Virus record (IMG/VR): IMGVR_UViG_3300014050_002791
Coordinates: 1-21,025 of that record
Length of the DNA stretch: 21,025 nt
From: a virus
Direction: 5' to 3' (one strand)
Part shown: piece after piece, positions 5,901 to 12,523 of the stretch
Layout: every line of letters starts with the position of its first letter
Numbering within the stretch: the first letter of the stretch is position 1
Notes under the pieces: model-generated
The model's input: the letters and a program-made list of their open reading frames with translations, nothing else
Databases searched by the model: none
Told to the model about the DNA's origin: nothing
Made by a program: the position numbers and the translations under genes

Positions 5901-7634
5901 ATGATACTTCGCAAAAGACAACAGGAGTTTGTGAGCCGAAGTGTTACCGCACTTAAAAAACACGGCAACACTCTTGGCATCGCGCCAACAGGAGCTGGCA
6001 AAACGCTTATGTTCTCTGCTGTTGTTGGCGAGCTTCTTGGAACTGATAGCAAAGCCTTAATTCTTGCTCATCGCGATGAATTAACTTTGCAAAATCAGAA
6101 AAAGTTTTTGCGGATTAATCCGAAGATAAGCACTTCTGTCTTTGATGCTAAAACCAAATCATTCGCTGGTCAGGCAGTTTTTGCGATGGTGCAAACCTTA
6201 TCGCGTAAAGAAAATTTAAACCTGATTCCAGCAATTGATATTTTGGCAATTGATGAAGGACACCACTGCGTTTCACCGAGCTATCGCAACATCATCAACG
6301 AGGTAAAAGAAAAAAATCCGTCAGTTCTGATTTACGGCGTGACTGCCACACCAAGTCGCGGTGATAAAAAAGATTTGGGAGATATTTTTTCCAATGTCGC
6401 TGATCAGATCAAAATTTCTGAATTGGTTGCATCTGGTCATTTAGTTCGTCCACGAACTTACATCATTGATGTTGGAACTCAAAGCGAGTTGAAGAATGTC
6501 AAAAAAACTGCCGGCGATTTTGACATGGCAGCGGTTGAAAAAATCATGAATAAATTGCCGATCACCGAAGAAGTTTTTGCTAAATGGCAGGAACTCGCTG
6601 GCAATCGCAAAACAGTAATTTTTTGTTCAACTGTTGCCCATGCCAAATCGGTTGCAGAAGTTTTTAATGCTCACGGAATCAAAACAGTTTTTATCAGCGG
6701 TGATTTATCAGAGTTAGAAAGGAAAAATGTTTTAGCTGAATTTGAACAAGGTGATGCACAAGTAATCGTCAATGTCGCTGTGCTCACTGAGGGCTGGGAT
6801 TATCAACCAACTTCCTGCGTAGTTTTACTTCGCCCGTCATCTTTCAAATCAACCATGATTCAGATGATTGGGCGCGGGCTTCGTGTTGTTGATACCGAGC
6901 TTTATCCCAATGTTATCAAAGAAGATTGCGTTGTTCTTGATTTTGGAACTTCGAGCTTAATTCACGGCTCGCTTGATGTGGATGTTGATCTTGAGAAGGT
7001 AAAGCAACCAAAGAAAAAAAGCGAATCAAGATTTCAGAAAGAATGCCCGTTATGCGCGATGCTTGTTCCATCTGCATCAAATAGCTGTCCGATTTGTGAT
7101 TACGAATTTGAAAAAGCAGAAGCGGATTCATCAAAAGGTGAATTATCAGGATTCGTTATGTCGGAAATTGATCTGCTAACTCAGAGATCAAACTTCGAAT
7201 GGTGCGATATTTTTGGTGATGGCGCGGCTTTGATGGCATCAGGTTTTAATGCTTTTGCCGGAATCTTTTTCTTAAACGATCACTGGTATTCAATCGGCGG
7301 AACTGAGTTTGGCATTAAAATTCTGAGCTTTGGATCACAGGAAATTTGCCTCGCGCAAGCTGATGATTTTCTCAATGAAAATGAAACTGCTGACAATGCC
7401 CACAAATCAAAAAGTTGGTTAAAACAAACTGCATCAACAAGGCAGCTCCAATGCCTGCCTTTGGCATACCGCAACGATTACAGCATCACAAAATATAAGG
7501 CTGCCAATCTTCTAAAATTCTACTTCAACAAAACCTCAATTCAAAAACTTTTGTTTGAAGCTGATGCCAAAAGAGCCGTGGGGACTGGTTCGTATCCACA
7601 AGTTGAAAATCCACGCATGGGAGGTGTCTCATGA
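5901..7634 (+). CDS. SF2 DEAD/DEAH-box helicase (SSL2/UvsW-like) with zinc ribbon
   Basis: A 577-residue superfamily 2 helicase. Motif I is APTGAGKT (28-35) and motif II is DEGH (118-121). SAT-like motif III is visible as TATPSR, and motif VI is QMIGRGLR (321-328). Between the helicase domains lies VIFCSTVAHAKSVAEVF, a typical motif IV. A four-cysteine zinc ribbon follows at Cys382, Cys385, Cys396 and Cys399. The last ~170 residues are an uncharacterised extension. AAGGAG precedes ATG 5901. Related phage helicases unwind branched or R-loop DNA during replication, recombination and late switching, and its place after the Sak4/SSB pair supports this. Its last four bases overlap the start of the next gene. 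Confidence 0.9.
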   Translation: MILRKRQQEFVSRSVTALKKHGNTLGIAPTGAGKTLMFSAVVGELLGTDSKALILAHRDELTLQNQKKFLRINPKISTSVFDAKTKSFAGQAVFAMVQTLSRKENLNLIPAIDILAIDEGHHCVSPSYRNIINEVKEKNPSVLIYGVTATPSRGDKKDLGDIFSNVADQIKISELVASGHLVRPRTYIIDVGTQSELKNVKKTAGDFDMAAVEKIMNKLPITEEVFAKWQELAGNRKTVIFCSTVAHAKSVAEVFNAHGIKTVFISGDLSELERKNVLAEFEQGDAQVIVNVAVLTEGWDYQPTSCVVLLRPSSFKSTMIQMIGRGLRVVDTELYPNVIKEDCVVLDFGTSSLIHGSLDVDVDLEKVKQPKKKSESRFQKECPLCAMLVPSASNSCPICDYEFEKAEADSSKGELSGFVMSEIDLLTQRSNFEWCDIFGDGAALMASGFNAFAGIFFLNDHWYSIGGTEFGIKILSFGSQEICLAQADDFLNENETADNAHKSKSWLKQTASTRQLQCLPLAYRNDYSITKYKAANLLKFYFNKTSIQKLLFEADAKRAVGTGSYPQVENPRMGGVS

Positions 7635-7996
7635 AAATTTGTGCCATCTGCAAAAGAGAATCGCACGGATTTGGTTTTATTCCACCACCGCTGCGCGCCA
7701 GCAATCCAAATAATCGCAAGATGATGAAGCATTTTTGCTCGATGAATTGTCAGGAAATTTTTAGCAAAATTTACAAAGAAAAAAATATGATAGACCTAAC
7801 CAAAACAGAAAAAGAAGCCATTGAATCTGCATTAAAACCAGTTGGTGAATATGTGGCAGAAATCGGTATGGATCGCCCACTCTCGGCTTACTCAAGAGAA
7901 GAAGTTTTGTGCTTAATTGAAGTGGCGCTCGGTGCTTATTTCGACTTTATGCAAGGCAAAGAATCTGAAACCGAAATGTTGGAGGTGCCATGCTAG
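7631..7996 (+). CDS. Small zinc-knuckle phage protein (DUF6511-like)
   Basis: The 121-residue protein begins with an ATGA overlap on the helicase stop, so it is translationally coupled. Cys4-x-x-Cys7 (CAICKRE) and Cys36-x3-Cys40 (HFCSMNC) form a probable treble-clef-like zinc site. The PP-rich segment GFGFIPPPLRASN between them is typical of proteins annotated DUF6511 next to phage helicase and nuclease genes. The C-terminal part (~55-115) is a helical domain of the type LTKTEKEAIESALKPVGEYVAEIG. The molecular function is unknown; its position argues for a helper of the helicase or nuclease. It ends seven bases inside the next gene. Confidence 0.72.
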   Translation: MKICAICKRESHGFGFIPPPLRASNPNNRKMMKHFCSMNCQEIFSKIYKEKNMIDLTKTEKEAIESALKPVGEYVAEIGMDRPLSAYSREEVLCLIEVALGAYFDFMQGKESETEMLEVPC

Positions 7997-8748
7997 ATTT
8001 TAATCACCGACCAAAAATTTCAGAAAAAATAAATCTGCTGATCGACAAAGCGCTGACGGCAGAACATTCAAAACAAAATTCCAGAGATTATCTTGGTGCA
8101 TCGCGTCTTGGTGTTTCATGCAATCGCGCTTTGCAGTTTGAATATACTGATACGCCAAAAGATGAAGATCAAAATTTCACCGGCAGAACTTTAAAAATTT
8201 TTCAGGCTGGTCATGTTTTTGAAGAGTTGATGATCAAGTGGTTAAGGCTTGCTGGCATCAATCTCATCACTCAAAAACAAAACGGAAATCAATTCGGATT
8301 TGCTGTCGCCGGCGGCAAAGTTAAGGGTCATATTGATGGCGTTATTGTTGATGCTCCCGAAGATTTGGATTTCAAATTTCCAATGCTTTGGGAATGCAAA
8401 TCGCTGAATGATAAATCGTGGAAAGAGACGCAAAAAAAAGGTCTCACTGTTTCAAAGCCAATCTATGCGGCACAAGTCGCAATCTATCAGGCTTACATGG
8501 AAAATCAGATTGAAGGCATTTGCAAAAATCCTGCACTCTTCACCGCAATCAACAAAGATACCGCCGAAATTCATTTTGAACTAATCGACTTTGATCAAGA
8601 GCTTGCACAAAAAACCAGTGACAAAGCGGTAAAAATTTTATGCGCCACCGAAGCGCACGAATTGCTTCCACGAATCGCAACTGATTCAACCCACTTTGAG
8701 TGTAAATTTTGTCCGTGGCAGCAACGTTGCTGGGGGTTAAAATTATGA
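7990..8748 (+). CDS. PD-(D/E)XK exonuclease with Cas4/AddB-type four-cysteine site
   Basis: A 252-residue nuclease. LGASRLGVSCNRALQFEY (35-52) is the typical N-terminal motif, and GHIDGVIV followed by LWECKSLNDKSW supplies the catalytic Asp and Glu-x-Lys. Cys44 with Cys238, Cys241 and Cys247 (ECKFCPWQQRCW) matches the 1+3 cysteine pattern that holds an iron-sulfur cluster in Cas4, AddB and related phage nucleases. The start at 7990 has GGAGG eight bases upstream. Such nucleases resect DNA ends to single strands for a recombinase, which fits with the Sak4-like ATPase earlier in the operon. No CRISPR genes or arrays accompany it, so a Cas4 adaptation role is unlikely. Confidence 0.86.
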   Translation: MLDFNHRPKISEKINLLIDKALTAEHSKQNSRDYLGASRLGVSCNRALQFEYTDTPKDEDQNFTGRTLKIFQAGHVFEELMIKWLRLAGINLITQKQNGNQFGFAVAGGKVKGHIDGVIVDAPEDLDFKFPMLWECKSLNDKSWKETQKKGLTVSKPIYAAQVAIYQAYMENQIEGICKNPALFTAINKDTAEIHFELIDFDQELAQKTSDKAVKILCATEAHELLPRIATDSTHFECKFCPWQQRCWGLKL

Positions 8749-10865
8749 ATCACACTCTCGATTTTAACGATGCTAACAACCAACCAAAAGAAAAAGAAAG
8801 AGTTGATGTTGAGCTAATCAGACAGGCACTTTTAAGCAGAATTGAAGATGTTTTGTTTTATCTTCTTCCAAGCGGTCACATCAAAAATAACTGCTTTCAT
8901 ATTGGCAGTATTAAAGGCGAAGCGGGAAAAAGTTTAATCGTTCAGCTTGCCGGTGAAAAGCAAGGTCACTGGTTTGACTTCGCAACAAATCAAGGCGGTG
9001 ATATTTTTGCTTTGTGGGAAGAGGTCAGAGGTTATCACAAGTCAGATTTTAACAAACTTTTAATCGAGATTAGTGAGTGGCTTGGAAGCCCTTTGAGTTC
9101 AGAAATTCAGCAAAAAAATATTCGTCGCAACTTTACTGATGATCTTGGAAAACCAACTGCCAAGTGGGATTATTTTGACAAAAACAATAAGCTGATTGCC
9201 TGTGTTTACCGCTACGACACCGAAGATGGAAAAGAGTTTAGAGTTTGGGATGTAAAAAATCGCAAAGCAAAATCTCCTGATCCACGGCCACTTTACAATA
9301 TTCCTGGAATCACTGCGGCAAAAAAAATCATTCTTGTCGAAGGTGAAAAATCTGCTGACAGTTTAATTGCTTATGGTCTGACCGCGACAACCGCAATGTT
9401 TGGTGCAAATGCTCCAATCAATAAAACTGATTGGTCGCCGCTAATTGGCAAAGAAGTAATCATCTGGCCAGACAATGACGAAGCAGGAAAAGAATACGCG
9501 CAGAAAGTTGCACAACATTTGCTGAAAGTTGCATCTTTTGTTTCACTGATAACACCACCAAAACATAAGGCCCACAAGTGGGATGCTTTTGATGCAGTTG
9601 CCGAAGGCTTCAACATCAATTCGCTTTTTGAAAGTGCTAAAAGTTTTGAGCAAAGATTTCCGCGTTATCTTGGCGATGATTTGTGGAATGATAACAGTCC
9701 AATGCCAGATGATTTAATTTCGCCAAGATTTTTAACACCGCGCGGAATGTTGCTAATTGGCGGTGCGCCGAAAGTTGGTAAGAGTGATTTTCTGATCAAT
9801 TTTCTTATCCACATTGCAGCTGGTGAAAGTTTTCTTGGATTAAAACCACCAAAACCACTTCGTATTTTTTATCTGCAATCAGAGATCGGTTATCACTATC
9901 TGCGCGAGCGCATAAAAAATCTGCAAATTCCAAAAGATATTCTTCAGCGCGGATTAAAAAATTTCTGCGCCACGCCACAAATCGAAACCATTTTAAATGA
10001 TCACGGTGTTGAGATGGCTTACAACACGATTAAGAATTGTTTTGGCGATGATTTGTCACCTGACATTGTGTGTATTGATCCAATTCGAAATGTCTTTGAT
10101 GGCGGCGCAGAAAGCGGCAGTGAGAACGACAACAATGCAATGCTGTTTTTCCTGCAAAATCGCATAGGAAAACTTCGCTCAATGATCAATCCCGACATCG
10201 GAATTATCCTCTGCCATCACACCAAAAAAATAAAAAAGAAGGATGTTGAGGATGATCCATTTCAAGCTTTTTCCGGCGCTGGAAGTTTAAGAAGTTTTTA
10301 CACCAGTGGCTTAATTTTGCATCGCCCCAACGAGCATGAAGCAAAAATTAATCTTTATTTTGAGCTGCGAAATGGTTCATCAATTCCAAAAAAAATCGTT
10401 GAGAAAGTTGATGGAAAATGGGTCGAATTAAATCCGTTTTCTGAAAGATTAATCCAACAAGATTATGGTCAGAAACTAGATGCAGAAAGAGACCGCAAAG
10501 CTGATGTTATTTTGCAGCTGATCGCCGATGAAGCGCTGAAAGGAAATGTTTATGTCGGAAATCAGTTTGCAGAGAAGTTTGAAAACAAAGCTGGATTGGG
10601 ATGCAAAACTACTATTGTCGATAGAGTCTCAGTTCTTGCTACCAAAGGCTATATCAAGTTTAGCCGCAACTTATCAGAGTTTGCAATCCAAGGTGCGAAA
10701 TCAAAATATGGTGTTCTCTGTGTTGAAGGAATGCTGTTCAAAAACTATGATGAAAAGCTAATCCAAGTTCTACCAACACACTTTAAATGCTCCAATAGCG
10801 GCGCTGTTCTTCCGGTTGAAAATCCTGCCGTGTGGATTCTTCATGATGACGAGGTTCAGCCATGA
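8745..10865 (+). CDS. Primase-helicase: Toprim domain fused to RepA-like hexameric helicase
   Basis: This 706-residue replication protein starts at ATG 8745, overlapping the nuclease stop (ATGA), with GGGGG upstream. Residues 1-~110 resemble a primase N-terminal module (HWFDFATNQGGDIFALWEEV) but lack the CHC2 zinc cysteines. A Toprim domain follows, with VEGEKSAD (198-205) and WPDNDEAG (241-248). The RecA-fold domain has Walker A GGAPKVGKS (339-347), Walker B DIVCIDP (440-446) and the helicase motif IILCHHTKK. The final ~120 residues are probably a winged helix. The protein would synthesise primers and unwind the phage origin. The AAGAAACCA repeat array immediately downstream is the natural candidate for its target. 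The missing zinc site is common in phage enzymes of this type. Confidence 0.9.
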   Translation: MNHTLDFNDANNQPKEKERVDVELIRQALLSRIEDVLFYLLPSGHIKNNCFHIGSIKGEAGKSLIVQLAGEKQGHWFDFATNQGGDIFALWEEVRGYHKSDFNKLLIEISEWLGSPLSSEIQQKNIRRNFTDDLGKPTAKWDYFDKNNKLIACVYRYDTEDGKEFRVWDVKNRKAKSPDPRPLYNIPGITAAKKIILVEGEKSADSLIAYGLTATTAMFGANAPINKTDWSPLIGKEVIIWPDNDEAGKEYAQKVAQHLLKVASFVSLITPPKHKAHKWDAFDAVAEGFNINSLFESAKSFEQRFPRYLGDDLWNDNSPMPDDLISPRFLTPRGMLLIGGAPKVGKSDFLINFLIHIAAGESFLGLKPPKPLRIFYLQSEIGYHYLRERIKNLQIPKDILQRGLKNFCATPQIETILNDHGVEMAYNTIKNCFGDDLSPDIVCIDPIRNVFDGGAESGSENDNNAMLFFLQNRIGKLRSMINPDIGIILCHHTKKIKKKDVEDDPFQAFSGAGSLRSFYTSGLILHRPNEHEAKINLYFELRNGSSIPKKIVEKVDGKWVELNPFSERLIQQDYGQKLDAERDRKADVILQLIADEALKGNVYVGNQFAEKFENKAGLGCKTTIVDRVSVLATKGYIKFSRNLSEFAIQGAKSKYGVLCVEGMLFKNYDEKLIQVLPTHFKCSNSGAVLPVENPAVWILHDDEVQP

Positions 10866-11185
10866 AAAATCCAAGAAACCAAATTAAGAAACCAAGAAAC
10901 CAAACCAAGAAATCGGAATTTTGGTTTCTAAGCTGTAATCCTTACTCCCAAGGTAACTCCCAAGAAACCAACCAAGAAACCGCCAAGAAACCAGAATTAA
11001 AAAATTGGCATCAAACAAAAACTCCGCAAAGCCTTGTGGGACAAGGAATTCCGCAAGAAACCAGAAAACCAAAATCTTTTCAAAAAAATTTGTCAATTTT
11101 AGTGTCTGGGAAGCGTCTATTTTACTGTGCTCGTAGGTTATTTTCCAAGAAACCAACTGCACCCCCTCCATTACATGGAGGGTAA
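10862..11185 (+). CDS. Doubtful small ORF across the AAGAAACCA repeat array
   Basis: This open frame starts with ATGA on the primase-helicase stop and would encode 107 residues rich in Lys, Asn, Gln, Thr and Pro (KKPRNQ, SQETNQETAKKPE). The apparent peptide repeats come from one DNA repeat, AAGAAACCA, read in all three frames. This indicates selection on the DNA rather than on the protein. There is no recognisable domain, and the tail is basic (GKRLFYCARRLFSKKP). The stop lies inside the hairpin cluster at 11164-11212. It may be translated by coupling yet functionally secondary to a replication origin, or be no gene at all. Confidence 0.35.
   Translation: MKNPRNQIKKPRNQTKKSEFWFLSCNPYSQGNSQETNQETAKKPELKNWHQTKTPQSLVGQGIPQETRKPKSFQKNLSILVSGKRLFYCARRLFSKKPTAPPPLHGG
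10873..11155 (+). repeat. Iteron-like array of AAGAAACCA, candidate replication origin
   Basis: Seven exact direct copies of AAGAAACCA begin at 10873, 10886, 10894, 10962, 10985, 11055 and 11147. Near-copies lie at 10907 and 10974, and an inverted near-copy (TGGTTTCT) lies at 10922-10929. The copies fall in all three reading frames of the overlapping ORF, so they are conserved as DNA. The array sits directly after a primase-helicase gene, where many phages and plasmids keep the origin. AT-rich DNA between the copies could serve for unwinding. Binding by the replication protein is inferred. Confidence 0.7.
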
Positions 11186-11212
11186 ATATACCCTCCATGG
11201 ATGGAATGGAGG
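11164..11212. promoter_or_regulatory. Four alternating CCCTCCAT half-sites forming alternative hairpins
   Basis: CCCTCCAT (11164-11171), ATGGAGGG (11175-11182), CCCTCCAT (11191-11198) and ATGGAGG (11206-11212) alternate in orientation. Pairs 1-2 and 3-4 each form a hairpin. Pair 2-3 forms a longer perfect stem, CATGGAGGGTA with TACCCTCCATG (11174-11184 and 11189-11199, four-base loop). The structures are mutually exclusive. There is no following T-run, so it is not an ordinary terminator. It could be a cooperative operator for the adjacent DUF6362 gene, part of the origin, or an RNA switch between the early operon and the next gene. Confidence 0.6.
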
Positions 11213-11270
11213 TTCCGATTTTTCGGCTTCCAGATTTTGCAATTTTACCAACAAAAAAATTTGAGAAAAA

Positions 11271-11654
11271 ATGAAAGAAATTCAAAACGAGAGATTCAGC
11301 GAAGAACAAGTCATCACAATTTTTAAAGAGGCAGCAAGAACTTTGGAGAAGTTGCCAGCAGTTAGAATTCAAGGCTATTTCAACGCATGGCCTGAGATAA
11401 TCTATACTGAAAGAGAGGTCGCAAGAATGGATCAAAAAAGCAAAGTTTGGCGCGCAACTCCTGATGCAATTTCGCGAATGGAAAAAGCGATTGATTGGTT
11501 GAGCCTTCTTGAAGACGTAGTTGAGAGAAAAATTGTGTGGATGAGAGCGAGTAATATTCCTTGGGAAATTATCAAAAAAACTTTCGGATTTTCACGAGTA
11601 ACTGCGAATAAAAAATACAAAAACGCCATAAAATTTATTACTAACAATTACTAA
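11271..11654 (+). CDS. DUF6362-like helix-turn-helix protein
   Basis: A 127-residue protein with the layout of the DUF6362 phage family: an N-terminal helical part (SEEQVITIFKEAARTLEKLP), a conserved AWPEI segment (residues ~44-48), then ATPDAISRMEKAIDWL. The C-terminal helix-turn-helix is IPWEIIKKTFGFSRVTANKKYKNAI, resembling sigma-region-4-like HTHs. GAG lies close upstream of ATG 11271. In prophages I know this family from the zone between the replication and packaging modules, where a late-gene regulator is expected; that function is unproven. It follows the alternating hairpin cluster by about 60 bp, which may be its operator or leader. Confidence 0.75.
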   Translation: MKEIQNERFSEEQVITIFKEAARTLEKLPAVRIQGYFNAWPEIIYTEREVARMDQKSKVWRATPDAISRMEKAIDWLSLLEDVVERKIVWMRASNIPWEIIKKTFGFSRVTANKKYKNAIKFITNNY

Positions 11655-11735
11655 GACTTACCTTTGTGAGGACATTTCAAAAAAGCACTTTACACTTTGA
11701 GACTGTAAGGCTTAACTTTTTGTCACATTCTAAAA

Positions 11736-12341
11736 ATGTGTCTAAAAAAAGTGGCAATCATAAACATAAAACTCGAAGATAAGGCGACAGAAAATTTAAG
11801 ACAAATCGCCACAAAACATATCCCCTTCGCAGTTGCAAAAACTCTGACGCAAATCGTGCAGCAAAGTCAGCAGGAAGTTAGAAGAAGTATCAAAGAAAAA
11901 TTCTTTATCAGAAAAAAATCAGGCGGATTTGAAAGTTCAATTCGAATTAAACCAGCAACAAAAACAAAATTAACCGCTGAAGTTTACACGATGGCTGCCT
12001 TTGCAGCATTGCAGCAAACAGGCGGTATCAAAAAAGCAAAAGACGGACGGCTTGCAATCCCCTCTTATCAGGCAATCAACCAAGTAAAGAAGAGAAGCGA
12101 TTCAAACAGTCCATCATCTTACCTCGCAGGCGACGCCTTCAAGATCAAAACAAAATCTGGCGCAGAAGCTATCGCGCAGCGCAAAGGTAAGGAATTAAAA
12201 ATCCTCTATTTCTTGCGTAAGAGCGCTCAGGTTGATAAGAAACTCGATATGATTGAGATAACAACAAACACAGTTAAGGATCGCTTTGACGCGCAGCTAA
12301 AGGGCAATGTGAGCGAGGTATTAAATCAAAAGGTACTGTGA
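11736..12341 (+). CDS. Possible minor tail protein Z-like phage protein
   Basis: A 201-residue basic protein. The segment LRQIATKHIPFAVAKTLTQIVQQSQQEVRRSIKEKF (~20-57) recalls the N-terminus of prophage minor tail protein Z (GpZ). A short Gly-rich turn (KKSGGFESSIRI) and a conserved-looking ALQQTGGIKKAKDGRLAIP follow, the latter typical of tail-completion proteins. No signal peptide is seen. The position is odd for a structural gene: it lies upstream of the methyltransferases and terminase rather than among tail genes. The ATG overlaps a small hairpin (CACATT/AATGTG, 11724-11740), and no Shine-Dalgarno is evident; GTG at codon 6 is an alternative. The family call is moderate; an unrelated DNA-associated basic protein is the alternative. 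Confidence 0.5.
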   Translation: MCLKKVAIINIKLEDKATENLRQIATKHIPFAVAKTLTQIVQQSQQEVRRSIKEKFFIRKKSGGFESSIRIKPATKTKLTAEVYTMAAFAALQQTGGIKKAKDGRLAIPSYQAINQVKKRSDSNSPSSYLAGDAFKIKTKSGAEAIAQRKGKELKILYFLRKSAQVDKKLDMIEITTNTVKDRFDAQLKGNVSEVLNQKVL

Positions 12342-12404
12342 CGCACTTTTTTTCACGGGTAACGCGCCACCCCAGGCCTTTTCTACCGACAGAATTTTTA
12401 AAAG

Positions 12405-12490
12405 GGTGCGCAGTTGGTGCGCATTTTTAAGTTAGAACCAATAAACAACAGCATTCGCAAGGTGCGCACCTGAAGTGATTTAGGTGCGCA
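12405..12490 (+). repeat. Four copies of GGTGCGCA
   Basis: GGTGCGCA occurs at 12405, 12416, 12461 and 12483, two per hairpin. The core TGCGCA is self-complementary. The four copies are explained mostly by the two hairpins built from the same sequence, but the sharing between the two suggests duplication of one terminator, or a second role as binding sites. Confidence 0.6.
12407..12428 (+). terminator. Weak hairpin plus T-run (first of a tandem pair)
   Basis: TGCGCA at 12407-12412 and 12418-12423 can pair across a five-base loop, with TTTTT following at 12424-12428. The six-base stem is short, and because TGCGCA is itself palindromic the two copies could instead be protein-binding sites. It shares its core with the stronger terminator 40 bp downstream. 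Confidence 0.4.
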
Positions 12491-12498
12491 TTTTTTTT
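12463..12498 (+). terminator. Rho-independent terminator before the methyltransferase genes
   Basis: A perfect 9-bp stem, TGCGCACCT (12463-12471) with AGGTGCGCA (12482-12490), encloses a 10-base loop and is followed by eight T residues (12491-12498). It would end transcription coming from the DUF6362 and tail-Z-like genes and isolate the methyltransferase unit, whose first start codon lies 28 bp beyond. Confidence 0.85.
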
Positions 12499-12523
12499 GC
12501 GTGAAATTTTTATGAAAGATTAA

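Noticed and set aside
7990-8748. Cas4-like gene as part of a CRISPR system
   Set aside because: No cas1/cas2 genes or spaced repeat array occur in the window, and the gene is embedded in a phage recombination operon.
10873-11155. AAGAAACCA copies as a CRISPR array
   Set aside because: The unit is only nine bases, spacing is irregular (8 to 92 bp), and one near-copy is inverted; this fits iterons, not CRISPR.
10884-11435. A 183-codon minus-strand open frame opposite the repeat array and DUF6362 gene
   Set aside because: Its Trp/Phe/Leu-rich sequence is the complement of the AAGAAACCA repeats and AT-rich stretches. It has no domain, no ribosome binding site that I can see, and opposes two plus-strand features.
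11689-11717. TTTACA/TTAACT promoter ahead of the tail-Z-like gene
   Set aside because: The -10 matches poorly, and AT-rich DNA gives many such pairs; not strong enough to annotate.
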